DNA from: Gp13-AA77 sp036521995 | Lineage (GTDB): Bacteria; Acidobacteriota; Terriglobia; UBA7540 | Assembly: GCA_036521995.1 (NCBI GenBank) | Contig: DATDGR010000046.1 | Coordinates: forward strand, 1 to 28,269 | Direction of reading: 5' to 3' | Length of the DNA stretch: 28,269 bases | Part shown: piece after piece, positions 15,332 through 23,345 of the stretch | Layout: each line of letters opens with the position of its first letter | Numbering within the stretch: the first letter of the stretch is position 1 | Made by a program: the position numbers and the translations under genes | Notes under the pieces: generated by a model | Seen by the model: the letters and a program-made list of their open reading frames with translations, nothing else | Database searches by the model: none | What the model was told of the DNA's origin: nothing

Positions 15332-17776
15332 ATGGCCTTCCGACCCGCCTTTCCTCGATTGCACGCCTGGTCCGCCTCCCCGCCCGCAATTCGATCTCTG
15401 CCCCTGTGCGTCGCGCTCGCGGCCTCTGTGCTTCATGGCCAGTCTGCAGTTCCGGCGGGCGTTCCCGCCGGCACTCCGGCTCAGATTCCTTCGGAGTTGC
15501 AGAACCCTTTTACGACCGTCACGACCCTCGCTGACTCCGAGCGGAAGGTGGGGGACGTTCTCTACCTCGTCGGCCGCGTCGACGTAAGCTACCACGAGGC
15601 ACAGGTGACCGCGGACCAGGCCACGTACAACCAGTTCGCGCACACGGTTGAGGCCAGCGGTAACGTCTCGTTCAGCGACCCGATGGCGCATCTTGAGGCC
15701 GACCATGCCTCCTACAACCTGAGCAGCGGCGCGGGATCCTTCACCAACGTGCGGGGCTACCTCCATCCCCGGGAACGGCCGGGTCCTAACCCCCGCCTGG
15801 CCGTGGTCAGTGGTACTTTCTATGTGAGCGCCCGCCAAATCGACCGGCTGGACGAAAACACTTACCTGGTGCGGGACGGCCGGCTAACCTCCTGCGAAAA
15901 TGAATGCACCGGCTGGTCGCTCGCGGTTCGCAGCGCGCGTCTGACGGTGGGCGATAAGGCCGTGAGCTATGGGGATGTTTTCCGTTTCCTGGGCGTTCCC
16001 GTGCTCTACGCGCCGGCTATGGAGCACTCCCTCGCCCGTAGCCCGCGCCAGACCGGATTCCTGATCCCGACCATCGGCAGTTCTTCCCAGAAAGGGACCA
16101 TCATTGGTGACGGCTTCTACTGGGCAATCAATCCGAGCGCCGACCTGATGATGGGCGTTGACGATTACAGTTTGAGGGGCGTGGCCACCATCGGGCGGTT
16201 CCGGAGCACTCCGAGCGACACGAGCCAGCTCGCTGTGAACTATTACGGCGTGAACGATCACGGGGGCGGCGCCCAAAGCGCCCCGGGCGAGAGCATCCGC
16301 GCCGTCGGCGACTCTCAGGATCTGGGCGCCGGGTTTCGAGGCGTGATCAACATGGACTATGTGAATTCCCTGGCCTTCCGCAACACCTGGAGCGGTAACT
16401 TCAATGAGGCGGTCAGCTCCGAGGCTCGCCAGATCGCCTTCGCCACCAAGAACTTTGACAGCTACAGCCTGAACCTTTTCGGCGAGCGCTACGAAGACTT
16501 CCTTTGCGCGGAGCAATCTACGGAAACTTCCAACGGGGTGAGCCTCTGCAATACTCCGGAGGCTCTGGCCGATCACATCATCATTCGCCACCTGCCCAGC
16601 GTCTCGTTCGCCGGGGAGGATCAACAGCTCGGAAGCTCGCTTTTCTATGTTGACTTTGACGCCTCGGCCGACGGCTTGGGCCGCGAGGAGCCCGGCTTCA
16701 AGACACCTTTCCTCACTGAGCGCGTCGACTTCCACCCCGAGATCACCTTGCGGGCGCCCGAATTCGGGGGCTTTCACTTCACGCCAGTCTTCGGTGTGGA
16801 AGCCACCAGCTACGGTACGAGCGTCATCGCTCCCCACGAGGGGATCACTCGACTGCTCGGGGACTTCTCTTTGGACATCCGGCCGCCGTCGTTTGAGCGC
16901 GTTTTCAACAAACGAATTCATCATTACCGGCTGAAGCATATGATCGAGCCGGACATTCGCTATAACTTGGTGCGCCCCACCAACCCCCAGCAGATCTCGG
17001 ACATCGTGCGCTTTGACGGAACCGACATCTGGGCCGAGACAAGCGAATTCGAGTATTCACTGAAGACCACTCTTTATGGGCGTCCGGACGCCCCGGACGA
17101 CGACCCCAACCCGCCCCAGGCGCGCGAACTGGTGTCGCTGAGCCTGACGCAGAAGTATTACTTTGATCCTACCTTTGGCGGGGTGCTGCGGGGCAACGAG
17201 AATCAGTGGGAGCCTACGATCGACCTCACAGGATTCGCCTTCGCCCAGGGACGGCGGCTTTCGCCCCTGGTTACCGTGTTAAAGATCGCTCCTTTCTCGA
17301 ACTTCGATACCGAAGTGCGCGCCGACTTCAGCCCGAGCGGCGGGGGAGTGCTGAACGCGGGTATCACCTCCGCCGTGCATCACGGCGAGTTCAGCTTCGA
17401 AGCCACGGAATTCTTTGTGGACCGCACCCAAACTGTGGGATTCGGGACGGTCATTGTGCCGGTTTTCGCGACCTCGCAGATTCTCTCCTCGAATCTCTTC
17501 AACGCCCGCATCATCTATGGCAGGCCGGACCACAAGGGCTTCAGCGGGGCGTTCGGCGTCAACTATAACATCTCCGAAAGCGAGGCGAACGCGGTGGTGG
17601 CGCAGGTGACGTATAATTTCAATTGCTTCGGGATCGACTTCGGGTACAACCGCTTTAATCTGGGGCCGCTCCGGGACGAGAACCAGTTTCGTATCGCGAT
17701 TTCGCTGTCGAACGTAGGATCGTTCGGCAACTTGAAGACCCGGGACCGGTTGTGGTCAACGGCAACCGTGCAGTAG
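15332..17776 (+). CDS. lptD: LPS-assembly outer-membrane protein LptD
   Basis: The ATG at 15332 is chosen; a GTG five codons earlier is in frame but lies at the predicted transcript start, and neither has a clear ribosome site. The 814-residue protein has a signal sequence ending near LHGQSAVPAG. An OstA/LptA-like periplasmic domain follows (about 60-150: VGRVDVSYHEAQVTADQATY, VEASGNVSFSDP, LEADHASYNL). The LptD barrel region contains RLTSCENECTGWSLAVRSAR, FLGVPVLYAPAMEHSL and QTGFLIPTIGSSSQKG, and ends in beta-strand-rich sequence (VVAQVTYNFNCFGIDFGYNRF). LptD with LptE inserts LPS into the outer leaflet, so the organism is an LPS-bearing didermic bacterium. Cysteines at the CENEC motif and near the C-terminus could form the disulfides known for the family. 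hemB begins 24 bases after the stop. Confidence 0.93.
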   Translation: MAFRPAFPRLHAWSASPPAIRSLPLCVALAASVLHGQSAVPAGVPAGTPAQIPSELQNPFTTVTTLADSERKVGDVLYLVGRVDVSYHEAQVTADQATYNQFAHTVEASGNVSFSDPMAHLEADHASYNLSSGAGSFTNVRGYLHPRERPGPNPRLAVVSGTFYVSARQIDRLDENTYLVRDGRLTSCENECTGWSLAVRSARLTVGDKAVSYGDVFRFLGVPVLYAPAMEHSLARSPRQTGFLIPTIGSSSQKGTIIGDGFYWAINPSADLMMGVDDYSLRGVATIGRFRSTPSDTSQLAVNYYGVNDHGGGAQSAPGESIRAVGDSQDLGAGFRGVINMDYVNSLAFRNTWSGNFNEAVSSEARQIAFATKNFDSYSLNLFGERYEDFLCAEQSTETSNGVSLCNTPEALADHIIIRHLPSVSFAGEDQQLGSSLFYVDFDASADGLGREEPGFKTPFLTERVDFHPEITLRAPEFGGFHFTPVFGVEATSYGTSVIAPHEGITRLLGDFSLDIRPPSFERVFNKRIHHYRLKHMIEPDIRYNLVRPTNPQQISDIVRFDGTDIWAETSEFEYSLKTTLYGRPDAPDDDPNPPQARELVSLSLTQKYYFDPTFGGVLRGNENQWEPTIDLTGFAFAQGRRLSPLVTVLKIAPFSNFDTEVRADFSPSGGGVLNAGITSAVHHGEFSFEATEFFVDRTQTVGFGTVIVPVFATSQILSSNLFNARIIYGRPDHKGFSGAFGVNYNISESEANAVVAQVTYNFNCFGIDFGYNRFNLGPLRDENQFRIAISLSNVGSFGNLKTRDRLWSTATVQ

Positions 17777-17800
17777 CCAGCTCATCGATCTGAGAATCGG

Positions 17801-18772
17801 ATGCCATTTCCTATCCATCGCCCGCGCCGCCTGCGCCGCACCGAAGCGCTGCGGGAACTTGTCAGTGAGGCGCGCCTCAGCACGCAGTCGCTCGTTTACC
17901 CCATGTTCGCTTGCCCCGGTTCGAAGGTGAAGGAAGAGATCAGCTCCATGCCGGGCCACTGCCGCTGGTCGGTGGATCTGCTGGTGGAAGAGTGCAAGGA
18001 AGTGGCAGGCCTCGGCATTCCGGCCGTGATTCTGTTCGGCATCCCGGAACGGAAGGACGAGGTGGGCTCCGGCGCCTACGACGCCCACGGCATCGTGCAG
18101 CGCGCGGTGCGGGCCCTGAAGAAAACCCTGCCGAACCTGCTTGTGATCTGCGACCTGTGTCTCGACGAATACACCAGTCACGGCCACTGCGGCATCATTC
18201 GGGACGGCGAAGTGGACAACGATGCCACGCTTGAAGTGCTGGCGCGCACGGCCGTGAGCCAGGTGCTGGCCGGGGCCGACATGGTAGCGCCTTCAGACAT
18301 GATGGACGGCCGCGTGGGGCGCATCCGGCGCGAATTGGACACGGCCGGCTTCACGCACATCCCCATCATGTCCTACTCGGCCAAGTATGCCTCGGCTTTC
18401 TACGGGCCCTTTCGCGAGGCGGCAGACTCGGCGCCCAGGTTCGGCGACCGCAAGGGTTACCAGATGGACCCGGCCAACCAGCGCGAGGCCCTGCGCGAGA
18501 TCGCGCTCGACATTGGTGAAGGGGCAGACATCGTCATGGTGAAGCCCGCTCTGCCCTATCTCGACGTGATCGCCGCCGCCCGGCGCCAGTTTGACGTGCC
18601 CATTGCCGCTTATCAGGTCAGCGGCGAGTTTTCACTGATCGTGGCGGCCGGCGAGCGTGGCTGGGTGGACCGCGAACGCATCATGATGGAATCGCTGACG
18701 AGTATTCGCCGCGCAGGCGCCGACATCATCCTCACCTATTTTGCGAAAGACATGGCTCGACTGCAGAAATAA
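17801..18772 (+). CDS. hemB: Porphobilinogen synthase (delta-aminolevulinic acid dehydratase)
   Basis: The 323-residue cytoplasmic enzyme joins two 5-aminolevulinate molecules into porphobilinogen for haem and other tetrapyrroles. The two Schiff-base lysines are in place: Lys195 (SYSAKYASAFYGPF) and Lys248 (MVKPALPYLD). The active-site metal region reads CDLCLDEYTSHGHCG: Cys120 and Cys130 of the zinc type are kept, but the middle ligand (Cys122 in E. coli) is Asp122, so the site is of mixed type. VYPMFACPG, FGIPERKDEVGSGAYD and YQVSGEFSLI are further family blocks. It follows lptD by 24 bases and precedes the LOG-family gene by 42, so the three are probably one transcript. Confidence 0.97.
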   Translation: MPFPIHRPRRLRRTEALRELVSEARLSTQSLVYPMFACPGSKVKEEISSMPGHCRWSVDLLVEECKEVAGLGIPAVILFGIPERKDEVGSGAYDAHGIVQRAVRALKKTLPNLLVICDLCLDEYTSHGHCGIIRDGEVDNDATLEVLARTAVSQVLAGADMVAPSDMMDGRVGRIRRELDTAGFTHIPIMSYSAKYASAFYGPFREAADSAPRFGDRKGYQMDPANQREALREIALDIGEGADIVMVKPALPYLDVIAAARRQFDVPIAAYQVSGEFSLIVAAGERGWVDRERIMMESLTSIRRAGADIILTYFAKDMARLQK

Positions 18773-18814
18773 GAAAGTCGCAAGCCGCGATTCGACTCCT
18801 TGCTTCTGTCTTCC

Positions 18815-19393
18815 GTGAAAACTATCACCGTCTTCGGCAGCTCCCTCCCGCCTGAGGCAACGCCACCCTACGAAGAAGCGCGAGAGCTCGGCCAATCGCT
18901 GGCTCGGAGCGGTCTGGCGGTGTGCAATGGAGGCTACGGCGGCCTGATGGAAGCTTCGGCCCGCGGAGCGCGTGAGGCCGGCGGTCACACCATCGGTGTC
19001 ACTTGCTCCTTATGGTCCCGGCAGGCTAATCCCTGGATCGCGGAAGAGATTCGAACCGCCTCGTTTCCCGAGCGCCTTATGACGCTGATCGCGCGCGGCG
19101 ACGCCTACGTGGTTCTTCCCGGCGGTACGGGAACCCTGGCGGAGCTGGCGCTCGCCTGGGAAATGATGAACAAGTCCGTGCTTTCAGCCACTGTCGGCGG
19201 GAAAAGGCCTCTGCTGCTGCTAGGCCCTTATTGGCAGCCGGTGATCGATTGCCTTCAGCAGGAGCCCCGTCTCGCCTCGCCGAGGCCATCGTCCTCCGGC
19301 AGCTCCGACCGTCATCTTGCCGCCCTGGACCTGATCACCATTGTTCCCTGCCCGAAGGCAGCCGCCGAAGTGCTCGTTGCCCGCCTGGAGTAA
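18815..19393 (+). CDS. LOG-family (lysine decarboxylase-like) nucleotide nucleosidase
   Basis: The GTG at 18815 gives MKTITVFGSSLPPE, the usual start of the family; a TTG five codons earlier is the alternative. No ribosome site is clear. The 192-residue Rossmann-type protein has VFGSS at the first strand, NGGYGGLMEAS at residues of about 38-48, and the diagnostic PGGTGTLAELALAWE near 108-122. In LOG proteins the PGGxGTxxE motif hydrolyses nucleoside 5'-monophosphates to the base and ribose 5-phosphate (cytokinin-activating in plants and some bacteria). The true substrate here is unknown. The last 30 residues are Pro/Ser-rich and less conserved. Many members are mislabelled as lysine decarboxylases. 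Confidence 0.87.
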   Translation: MKTITVFGSSLPPEATPPYEEARELGQSLARSGLAVCNGGYGGLMEASARGAREAGGHTIGVTCSLWSRQANPWIAEEIRTASFPERLMTLIARGDAYVVLPGGTGTLAELALAWEMMNKSVLSATVGGKRPLLLLGPYWQPVIDCLQQEPRLASPRPSSSGSSDRHLAALDLITIVPCPKAAAEVLVARLE

Positions 19394-19435
19394 TTCCGGG
19401 TGAGCAGCCCCAAGTTTCGAGTTAAACCGCACAAT

Positions 19436-19633
19436 TCAAGCCACTCTGAGACCGTCGCCGTTTGGTCCCTGGCTTGGGGCGTGAAGTGCGGAAGTAGCAT
19501 TCCTCTCAAGAGAGCTCATAAACTCTTCTTCGGCCCGGCCGCGCCTGCCGAAAAAACGGAAAAGCTGGCCCGCCAGCAGCCCGAACAGAAACGAACCAAC
19601 CCCCCACGCTCCAATCACGGTCGCTATGGTCAT
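19436..19633 (-). CDS. Small single-pass membrane protein of unknown function (65 residues)
   Basis: The ATG at 19633 has AAAAGGGGG 8 bases upstream, a strong ribosome site in otherwise gene-poor DNA. Residues 4-26 form one hydrophobic helix (ATVIGAWGVGSFLFGLLAG), followed by an Arg-rich flank (RFFGRRGRAEEEF), which predicts a cytoplasmic C-terminal tail of about 35 residues. No family is recognised. It converges on the LOG-family gene, ending 43 bases after it. Confidence 0.55.
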   Translation of the reverse strand: MTIATVIGAWGVGSFLFGLLAGQLFRFFGRRGRAEEEFMSSLERNATSALHAPSQGPNGDGLRVA

Positions 19634-19808
19634 GTGACTTGCCCCCTTTTTCCGGGTAACGAAGCCGTCCGATTCAGCTCACGCCGCCACTTTCAGCCAA
19701 ACAGGATGACCGAGTCAATGGACGCCGGCTGGACTCTCTCTTGAATGAAGCCGGATTTTCAACTTACTGATGTGATGGTGGTTATGCTGAAATCTGGACC
19801 CCCCAGCG

Positions 19809-19845
19809 GTCAGTTCAGACGGCTGAACTCGTGGCCTGAACTGAC
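19809..19845. repeat. Hairpin with two alternative pairings, next to a GGACCCCCC motif
   Basis: GTCAGTTCAG (19809-19818) can pair with CTGAACTGAC (19836-19845) as a perfect 10-bp stem, or its AGTTCAG part can pair with the nearer CTGAACT (19823-19829) as a 7-bp stem with a 4-base loop. GGACCCCCC lies just before it and GGGGTCCCCCCCC at 19938-19950, about 90 bases after it. Such arrangement is seen at ends of mobile or miniature elements; no transposase is visible. Confidence 0.5.
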
Positions 19846-19937
19846 TTCATCCTGGAGCGCGGCGCGGGAACGGCGAGATTGGCCGAAGCGGCGGGAGCTG
19901 TCTGCTGTCTCAGCCGTCTTGAGACCCGACCTTCCAA

Positions 19938-20052
19938 GGGGTCCCCCCCCTTAAGAATCGAAAAACGAAGCCAAGAAGTCGTTTAAAATCAATAAAGTCG
20001 CGCAAAAACAAAGCCAAAAACAAACCCAAGATGGGTCCAAAAAACGTAACCC
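19938..20052 (-). repeat. Dispersed intergenic repeat, copy B (inverted relative to copy A)
   Basis: Read on the minus strand it begins GGGTTACGTTTTTTGG (20052 down), then GGGTTTGTTTTTGGCTTTG, TTTTTGCGCGAC, ATTGATTTTAAACGACTTCT, a T-rich part, and ends in a run of eight G followed by ACCCC. This matches copy A (13268-13283 and 13352-13441) in order, spacing and most bases, but lacks about 70 bases of its middle. No reading frame is conserved between the copies. Confidence 0.75.
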
Positions 20053-20265
20053 TGATAAATCAATCAGAAATGGACAACAGCGCGAGATGCCTGGCCAAGA
20101 GAGCAGATTCTTCGCTTTCGCCGGAAATGAGCGCGTCAACGAGCCACGAGGCGATGCGACTGTGAGCCGATGGCTCGGTCACGGAATCTCAGCAGGACGC
20201 GATCCTTATCACCAACGAGTCAGTCCTAAGCCGACCGACGAATAAAATCAAGTCAAAGAAGCTTG
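20053..20265. other. Intergenic DNA without recognised features
   Basis: No gene, RNA fold or repeat was recognised between repeat copy B and the arabinofuranosidase promoter. Confidence 0.5.
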
Positions 20266-20293
20266 TTGCAAATCACCGCGGGTTCGTGATAAA
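20266..20293 (+). promoter_or_regulatory. Candidate promoter of the arabinofuranosidase gene
   Basis: TTGCAA (20266-20271) and GATAAA (20288-20293) are 16 bases apart; transcription would begin near 20300, about 50 bases before the chosen start codon. Confidence 0.4.
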
Positions 20294-20349
20294 TAACGGC
20301 GCTTCGATTGCCGTTAGGTTCTTTATCTGCTTGGATGCGACTGCACCCG

Positions 20350-22014
20350 ATGAGAAGAAATCATGGCGCGTATTCCCGACGGCGGTTTCTAAACCAGGCT
20401 GGTGTGGCCGGCATGGCTCTGGCGGCGGACTCGTGGCTGGGCAGGTCCGTGCGAGCTCAAGGGACGCCGGCCCCCACTCGGGTGGTGGTTGAGCCTTCGC
20501 GCCAAATCTCGGCGATCGATCCCCGCATTTTCGGGTCCTTCCTGGAACAACTGGGGCGCGCCATCTACACGGGAATCTACGAGCCTGGGTCGAAGCTGGC
20601 GGACTCGAACGGGTTCCGCACCGACGTGCTGGAGGAGATCCGCGGCCTCGGCGTTCCGATTGTCCGTTGGCCCGGCGGAAACTTCGTGTCGGGATACCAC
20701 TGGCTGGACGGCGTAGGTCCCAAGAAGGGTCGCCCGCTCGTGCTCGACCGCGCCTGGAACACGTTAGAAACCAATCAATTTGGCACCAACGAATTCCTGA
20801 CTTGGTGCAAGCTGGCCGGGACCGAGCCGCTGATGGGAATGAATTTCGGTACCGGCTCGGCGGAGATGGCGGCCGCCCTGGTGGAATACTGCAACGTGGA
20901 CAAGGGTACACGTTGGAGCGACCTGCGCCGCCAGCAGGGTTACGAGGCACCCTACAACGTCAAGTACTGGTGCCTGGGCAACGAGATGGACGGCCCGTGG
21001 CAGATCGGACACATGCTGGCCGCCGACTACGGTCTCAAGGCCGCCGACGCCGCCCGGCAAATGCGAGTGGTCGATCCTTCGCTGAAGCTGATTGCTTGCG
21101 GATCGAGCGGTCCCTTCATGCCGACTTACCTCGAGTGGGACCGGCAGGTGCTTGAGCAGTGTTACACCGAAGTGGATGGGATCTCGTTGCATCGCTATTT
21201 CGGCAATGCCGAAGAAACGGGCGGCGACAGCTCGAAGTACCTCGCCATGAATCTAGCCATGGACAGGCAGATCGAGCAGATTATAGCGGTCTGCGACATG
21301 GTGGGCGGCGTCAAGCGGTCGAACAAGCAACTCTGGCTCTCCTTTGACGAGTGGAACGTGTGGTACCGGGCCCGCAGCGGCGACGCCTCGAACGGCCACC
21401 GGCAACCAGCTCCGCATCTGCTGGAGGAGGTTTACAACCTGGAGGACGCTCTGCTGGTGGGCGGGCTCATCAACTCGTTGCTGCGGCACTCCGACCGGGT
21501 CAAGCTGGCCTGCCTGGCCCAACTGGTGAACGTGATCGCACCGCTGATGACCAATGAGAGCAGGGTGCTGCGCCAGACCATCTACTACCCTTATCTCTGG
21601 GGGCTGCACTACGCGCGAGGCAGCGCTCTGAGCCTCCTGCCCGAAGGACCCAGCTACGATGTGCCGCACCTCGGGCGGCCGGTCGAGGCGGGCGGAACTC
21701 CGATGCCCGGTCTCGGCCAGGTGCCTTACCTCGACGTGGTCGCGACTTTTGATGCAGCCGGGAAGACGGCAACACTACTAGTCCTGAATCGGGACCTGGA
21801 GAAGCCTCGCGAATTGCAGGTCGAGTGGCGCGAAGTCACGCCTGTTAAGGTCACCAGCTCGCAGGTCATCACCGGACCTGACCTGAAAGCCACGAATACG
21901 TTCGACGCCCCGACCGGTGTGGTCCCGCAGGCGCTTGATGCGCCGACTGTTGGGTCCCGCATGACTTTCCAGCTACCCGCCCGCTCCTACAGCCTCGTGA
22001 CCGTGGCGGTGTGA
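20350..22014 (+). CDS. GH51 alpha-L-arabinofuranosidase, Tat-exported
   Basis: I start at the ATG at 20350 (MRRNHGAYSRRRFLNQ), because it places a Tat motif (SRRRFL, residues 9-14) near the N-terminus; ATG 20335 and TTG 20308 are in-frame alternatives and none has a clear ribosome site. The Tat signal continues AGVAGMALAADSW and ends near VRAQG. The 554-residue product has the GH51 (beta/alpha)8 barrel: RWPGGNFVSGYHW, acid/base Glu212 in YWCLGNEMDGPWQ, SLHRYFGN, and nucleophile Glu334 in LSFDEWNVWYR. A beta-sandwich C-terminal domain follows from about residue 390 (LDVVATFDAAGKTATLLVLN). It should release L-arabinose from arabinan or arabinoxylan side chains in the periplasm, pointing to plant polymer use. 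No other carbohydrate gene is beside it. Confidence 0.93.
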   Translation: MRRNHGAYSRRRFLNQAGVAGMALAADSWLGRSVRAQGTPAPTRVVVEPSRQISAIDPRIFGSFLEQLGRAIYTGIYEPGSKLADSNGFRTDVLEEIRGLGVPIVRWPGGNFVSGYHWLDGVGPKKGRPLVLDRAWNTLETNQFGTNEFLTWCKLAGTEPLMGMNFGTGSAEMAAALVEYCNVDKGTRWSDLRRQQGYEAPYNVKYWCLGNEMDGPWQIGHMLAADYGLKAADAARQMRVVDPSLKLIACGSSGPFMPTYLEWDRQVLEQCYTEVDGISLHRYFGNAEETGGDSSKYLAMNLAMDRQIEQIIAVCDMVGGVKRSNKQLWLSFDEWNVWYRARSGDASNGHRQPAPHLLEEVYNLEDALLVGGLINSLLRHSDRVKLACLAQLVNVIAPLMTNESRVLRQTIYYPYLWGLHYARGSALSLLPEGPSYDVPHLGRPVEAGGTPMPGLGQVPYLDVVATFDAAGKTATLLVLNRDLEKPRELQVEWREVTPVKVTSSQVITGPDLKATNTFDAPTGVVPQALDAPTVGSRMTFQLPARSYSLVTVAV

Positions 22015-22083
22015 GCCTGGCGACGGATGGGGCGGATGTCAAGCCACTGACGGAGCCAGGATCCTTGGGGTACTACGATCGGA

Positions 22084-22242
22084 ATGAAGCCAGACCCTCA
22101 AGCCTGCCAGGGACCGGCTCGGAACGAGACCGAACTTCCGGTTCAGTTCTGCCCCGTTTGCTCATCGCGGCTCGAGTCAAAGCACTGCAAAATGGTATGC
22201 GCTCGCTGCGGCTATTTCATGTCGTGCTCGGAATTCGAGTAA
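22084..22242 (+). CDS. Small zinc-ribbon protein (52 residues)
   Basis: A short frame between the arabinofuranosidase and rplM encodes an unstructured N-terminal 20 residues followed by a cysteine cluster: CPVC (C23, C26), then HCKMVCARCGYFMSCSEFE with C35, C39, C42 and C48. The pattern CPxC-x8-C-x3-C-x2-CGYFxSCS is one I recognise from small conserved bacterial zinc-ribbon proteins, and the frame would not keep six ordered cysteines by chance. The ribosome site is poor (GGGG 13 bases before the ATG). One zinc ion is likely bound by two CxxC knuckles. The role is unknown; nucleic-acid or ribosome association is a guess from its position before ribosomal genes. Confidence 0.75.
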   Translation: MKPDPQACQGPARNETELPVQFCPVCSSRLESKHCKMVCARCGYFMSCSEFE

Positions 22243-22312
22243 ACGGTTCTGGAATTGGGGCGGCCTTAGGTTGGGTCGATCAGCTTTTTTTCATCCTGAC
22301 AGCGCCAGATGG

Positions 22313-22342
22313 TTGACAAATCGGGTCATGTCCGGTTGTAAT
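22313..22342 (+). promoter_or_regulatory. Promoter of the rplM-rpsI translation cluster
   Basis: A perfect TTGACA (22313-22318) and TGTAAT (22337-22342, one mismatch to TATAAT) are 18 bases apart. The start would be near 22349, giving a 26-base leader to the rplM GTG. It is the best sigma70-type promoter of the window. Confidence 0.75.
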
Positions 22343-22374
22343 AGAAACTCCAGGCGATTCTGACGGAGAAGACT

Positions 22375-22809
22375 GTGGGAACGTATCTGCAAAAGGTACG
22401 CCGGGGTGGCGTGCGCTGGACGCTGATTGACGCCGAGGGCCAGGTGCTGGGGCGCTTGGCTGCGCGTGCCTCCCGGGTGCTGACTGGAAAAAACTCACCG
22501 GACTTTACGCCGCACGTGGACCATCGCGATGGCGTGATCGTGGTCAACGCGGAAAAAGTCCGCCTGACAGGCAAAAAGTGGGACGACAAGTTCTATCGCC
22601 ACCACACGGGCTATCCGGGCGGGTTGAAGGAAGTGTCGGCGCGGCGAGTGCTCGAAACCCGGCCGGAGCGGCTGGTGCATGACGCGATCGTCGGCATGTT
22701 GCCCAAGAGCCGGCTTGGCGACCGGATGGCCACGCGGCTCAAAGTGTACGTCGGGCCGGCACATCCCCACGCGGCCCAGCGTCCGGCAGCAGTCTCCCTG
22801 GGCCAATAA
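22375..22809 (+). CDS. rplM: 50S ribosomal protein L13
   Basis: The 144-residue protein starts at a GTG with GGAG 6 bases upstream. Family blocks are visible in order: RWTLIDAEGQVLGRLAARAS near the N-terminus, then DHRDGVIVVNAEKVRLTGKKW, FYRHHTGYPGGLKE and VGMLPKSRLGDRM. L13 is an early assembly protein of the large subunit. It is followed by rpsI after 45 bases, the usual pair. The N-terminus has about 10 extra residues (MGTYLQKVRRGGV) compared with E. coli, and the C-terminus ends in an Ala/Gln-rich tail after HPHAAQ. Confidence 0.97.
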   Translation: MGTYLQKVRRGGVRWTLIDAEGQVLGRLAARASRVLTGKNSPDFTPHVDHRDGVIVVNAEKVRLTGKKWDDKFYRHHTGYPGGLKEVSARRVLETRPERLVHDAIVGMLPKSRLGDRMATRLKVYVGPAHPHAAQRPAAVSLGQ

Positions 22810-22854
22810 CCCTCGTCGGGATCCCATCTCTATTTCTGGATTTGAGGAGTGCGT

Positions 22855-23250
22855 GTGACGGAGATTGTTCAATTTCGAGCCACCGGCCGGCGCAAGAAGT
22901 CGGTGGCACGCGTTATTCTGAGGCCGGGTTCCGGCAACATGACCGTAAACCGTCGTCCTTTCGAAGGCTACTTCCCGGCCGAGGCGCTGCGGCTGGAGGT
23001 GCGGCAGCCGCTGGTGGCCACCGAAACCGAAGGACAGTTCGACATCATGGTCCTGGCTCACGGCGGCGGCGTCCACGGGCAGGCTGGCGCGGCGCGCCAC
23101 GGCATCGCCCGGGCGCTCCTTCTGTTCAACCCGGAGCTGCGGACCAAGCTGCGCCAGGGCGGTTTTCTCACCCGAGATCCGCGGGCCAAGGAGCGCAAGA
23201 AGTACGGCCAGAAGGGCGCTCGCAAACGATTTCAGTTCTCGAAACGTTAG
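22855..23250 (+). CDS. rpsI: 30S ribosomal protein S9
   Basis: I prefer the GTG at 22855 (MTEIVQFRATGRRKKS), 131 residues, since GAGGAG (22844-22849) sits 5 bases before it; a GTG at 22849 overlaps that site. Diagnostic blocks are ATGRRKKSVARVILRPG, VNRRPFEGYF, HGGGVHGQAGAARHGIARAL and the C-terminal KKYGQKGARKRFQFSKR, whose last Arg reaches the P-site tRNA in the ribosome. It is co-transcribed with rplM. Confidence 0.97.
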   Translation: MTEIVQFRATGRRKKSVARVILRPGSGNMTVNRRPFEGYFPAEALRLEVRQPLVATETEGQFDIMVLAHGGGVHGQAGAARHGIARALLLFNPELRTKLRQGGFLTRDPRAKERKKYGQKGARKRFQFSKR

Positions 23251-23252
23251 AG

Positions 23253-23335
23253 CAGGTGCCAGGTTCCAGGTGTCCGGTGCCGGGGACTTGGGCCAAGTTT
23301 TTGTGCCGCGGACACTACACCTAAGACCCGGCACG
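23253..23335. repeat. Heptanucleotide repeat array with inverted copies between rpsI and rpsB
   Basis: Units of 7 bases follow directly on one another: CAGGTGC (23253), CAGGTTC (23260), CAGGTGT (23267), CCGGTGC (23274), CGGGGAC (23281). Inverted fragments occur beyond: GGACAC (23310-23315), ACACCT (23317-23322) and CCCGGCAC, which pair with GTGTCC, AGGTGT and the GTGCCGGGG region. The block can fold into a long imperfect hairpin and spans nearly the whole gap. The same period and layout occur at 7616-7696 with a different sequence. Confidence 0.6.
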
Positions 23336-23345
23336 TGGAGGAATT

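Noticed and set aside
15884..16939. A 351-codon open frame opposite lptD
   Set aside because: The plus strand encodes a full LptD with all family blocks; the antisense product shows no recognisable motif.
19951..20139. A 62-codon minus-strand frame with hydrophobic product
   Set aside because: It reads through repeat copy B; the Phe/Leu/Cys content comes from T-rich repeat DNA and is not kept in copy A.
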